DNA of 14,121 nt, from contig CALVVV010000035.1 in assembly GCA_944363995.1 (NCBI GenBank), positions 1-14,121 of the forward strand, written 5' to 3'. Position numbers and translations under genes: made by a program. This document shows, in pieces, positions 13,336 through 14,121 of the stretch. The stretch comes from an uncultured Bacilli bacterium. GTDB taxonomy: Bacteria > Bacillota_I > Bacilli_A > RF39 > UBA660. Position 1 is the stretch's first letter, and each line of letters opens with the position of its first letter. The notes beneath the pieces are model-generated. The model was not told the origin of the DNA. It did not search any database and saw nothing but the letters and a program-made list of their open reading frames with translations.

Positions 13336-14043
13336 CTATATCTTTGGCATCTCTTTGTATATTTTACCATCTAATTCATGTCCATTTTTTTTCTTATTCC
13401 AACCACCCCACTGCTTAAAGAAAAAAGGAACTTTATATTTTTTACATTTATCTCTTAATTCAATTATCCATTTCTTTTCTACAGCCCTCGCATTGCTTCC
13501 AGATTCTCCACCAACTACAACCCAATGTATATTCTCTAAATCAATTTCATTTAATGATCCTAATAGCGGTTCACAAGATAAGAACCTTATATCTGCCTGT
13601 ACTTCCTTTAAAATATTAACTCTATTCAATACATTACTATTTTCTACACTCGTACCAACCCAAACATTTTTAGGAATTTTATATTCTTTAGAAAATGCTA
13701 ATAACCGCTCAGGTCTTTTAGTTAAAACTTGGAATATATGCCAATCTGCCTGTTTCATTGTATCAAATATTTTTTTTATCACTTCAAATGAAACATCTTC
13801 GTGGAATAAATCAGACATTGAGCAAACAAAAACAATACTTGGTTTTTTTATTTTCAATGGTATTTCAAATAGATCTTCATGTATTGTAACACTAAACTCA
13901 TTCCTATATCTTGGATTTCCCATTGCATGTAACCTTCTTGCCATCTTTTTTGCGTAACAATTTTTACATCCAGCACTAACTTCAGTGCATCCTGTAATAG
14001 GATTCCATGTTTTATCTGTCCATTCAATTTTACTGTTATTCAT
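13336..14043 (-). CDS. phage Gp37/Gp68-like (DUF5131) Cys-cluster protein
   Basis: A 235-aa protein opening MNNSKIEWTDKTWNPITGC, the hallmark start of the DUF5131/Gp37-Gp68 family. Cys19, Cys26 and Cys29 (GC-x6-C-x2-CYA) form a radical-SAM-like iron-sulfur motif. Further family landmarks are SMSDLFHEDV (75-84), LTKRPERL (107-114), WVGTSVEN (128-135), FLSCEPLLG (154-162), VVGGESG (176-182) and FFFKQWGGW (207-215). The biochemical role is unsettled; members occur in phages and mobile islands, sometimes beside a three-Cys-motif partner gene. AGAAAGAGG precedes the ATG. It lacks the acidic tail and the stop-fused stem-loop, so I treat it as outside the tailed set. Confidence 0.9.
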   Translation of the reverse strand: MNNSKIEWTDKTWNPITGCTEVSAGCKNCYAKKMARRLHAMGNPRYRNEFSVTIHEDLFEIPLKIKKPSIVFVCSMSDLFHEDVSFEVIKKIFDTMKQADWHIFQVLTKRPERLLAFSKEYKIPKNVWVGTSVENSNVLNRVNILKEVQADIRFLSCEPLLGSLNEIDLENIHWVVVGGESGSNARAVEKKWIIELRDKCKKYKVPFFFKQWGGWNKKKNGHELDGKIYKEMPKI

Positions 14044-14044
14044 T

Positions 14045-14121
14045 TTAAAAACCTCTTTCTGGAAAAATATAATATTTAACTATTCTACCATTAATTTCTT
14101 TTTTTTCGATTTTATATTGAT
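14045..14121 (-). CDS. 3' end of an unidentified gene, cut by the window edge
   Basis: The minus strand reads QYKIEKKEINGRIVKYYIFP and then ERGF before a TAA at 14045-14047, one base before the ATG of the DUF5131 gene. The close junction and protein-like composition suggest a real upstream gene in the same operon. Only about 25 residues are visible, too few to name it; a DUF5131 partner protein is possible but unsupported by motif. Confidence 0.5.
   Translation of the reverse strand, partial: QYKIEKKEINGRIVKYYIFPERGF

Noticed and set aside
13355..13957. Plus-strand open frame of 200 codons
   Set aside because: Antisense shadow of the DUF5131 gene; its composition (Ser, Phe, Ile, Leu) is that of a reversed frame and no start signal is present.
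1..14121. tRNA, rRNA or insertion-sequence genes
   Set aside because: No tRNA-like cloverleaf, rRNA segment or transposase motif was seen on either strand by eye; a covariance or profile search was not possible.

Overview
The window is very AT-rich and its genes lie head to tail on the minus strand. It uses Shine-Dalgarno sites of the AGGAG type and TAA or TAG stops; I saw no TGA stop. It carries a Gram-positive-style lipoprotein signal and gene families typical of conjugative elements of low-GC Bacillota. I read it as a stretch of an integrative/conjugative element or plasmid in a Firmicute-like host. The species cannot be named from this sequence.

Layout, in transcription order from right to left. 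(1) 14121-13336: the end of an unknown gene, then a Gp37/Gp68-like (DUF5131) Cys-cluster protein. (2) 13335-12780: a non-coding region with a 12-bp inverted repeat around a stem-loop, plus a decayed duplicate of sequence next to the relaxase. (3) 12779-2330: a long co-directional block. It encodes a short MobP-like relaxase, a large unknown protein interrupted by two -1 frame breaks, a 100-aa protein, a DprA-like Rossmann protein, a 3' gene remnant, a DUF3991/Toprim protein, a 172-aa unknown, a 58-aa unknown, an ArdC/ImmA-type protein, a 41-aa protein, a RadC/JAB protein, a 532-aa coiled-coil-like protein and a 59-aa putative antitoxin. (4) 2276-1593: a degenerate Fic protein. (5) 1441-121: a separately promoted operon for a secreted mini-matrixin metalloprotease and a lipoprotein.

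The main discovery is that eleven unrelated proteins or gene remnants in the block end in the same short acidic-hydrophobic tail, roughly [DE]-x-[DES]-[LIMVY]-[EDQ]-[LI]-COOH (DDELEI, DEDLEL, EDELDL, DVSIEL, ESEIEL, EDELEL, ESAVEL, DEEMEI, EDEYEL, EDSLQL, IDEIEI). The codons differ between copies, so the constraint looks protein-level. The tail is on the relaxase homologue, a family whose active members pass through a conjugation channel. It is also on RadC, ArdC and Toprim families, which elsewhere occur in 'polyvalent' proteins thought to enter recipients with DNA. It is on the Fic protein but absent from its small putative antitoxin. The simplest hypothesis is a C-terminal sorting tag, probably for co-translocation with DNA. 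An SSB-like acidic docking tail is the main alternative.

A second unusual layer is a recurrent stem-loop, AAAAGAGGC-N5-GCCTCTTTT. It is often fused to the stop codon and sits only about 20-35 nt before the next start codon, too close for a promoter between them. Eight intact copies and one decayed copy are seen. Related stop-adjacent stem-loops of other sequence follow the relaxase and the 449-aa gene. A third layer is three frame breaks, all at heptamers matching canonical -1 slippery sites. They could be real recoding, decay or homopolymer sequencing errors.
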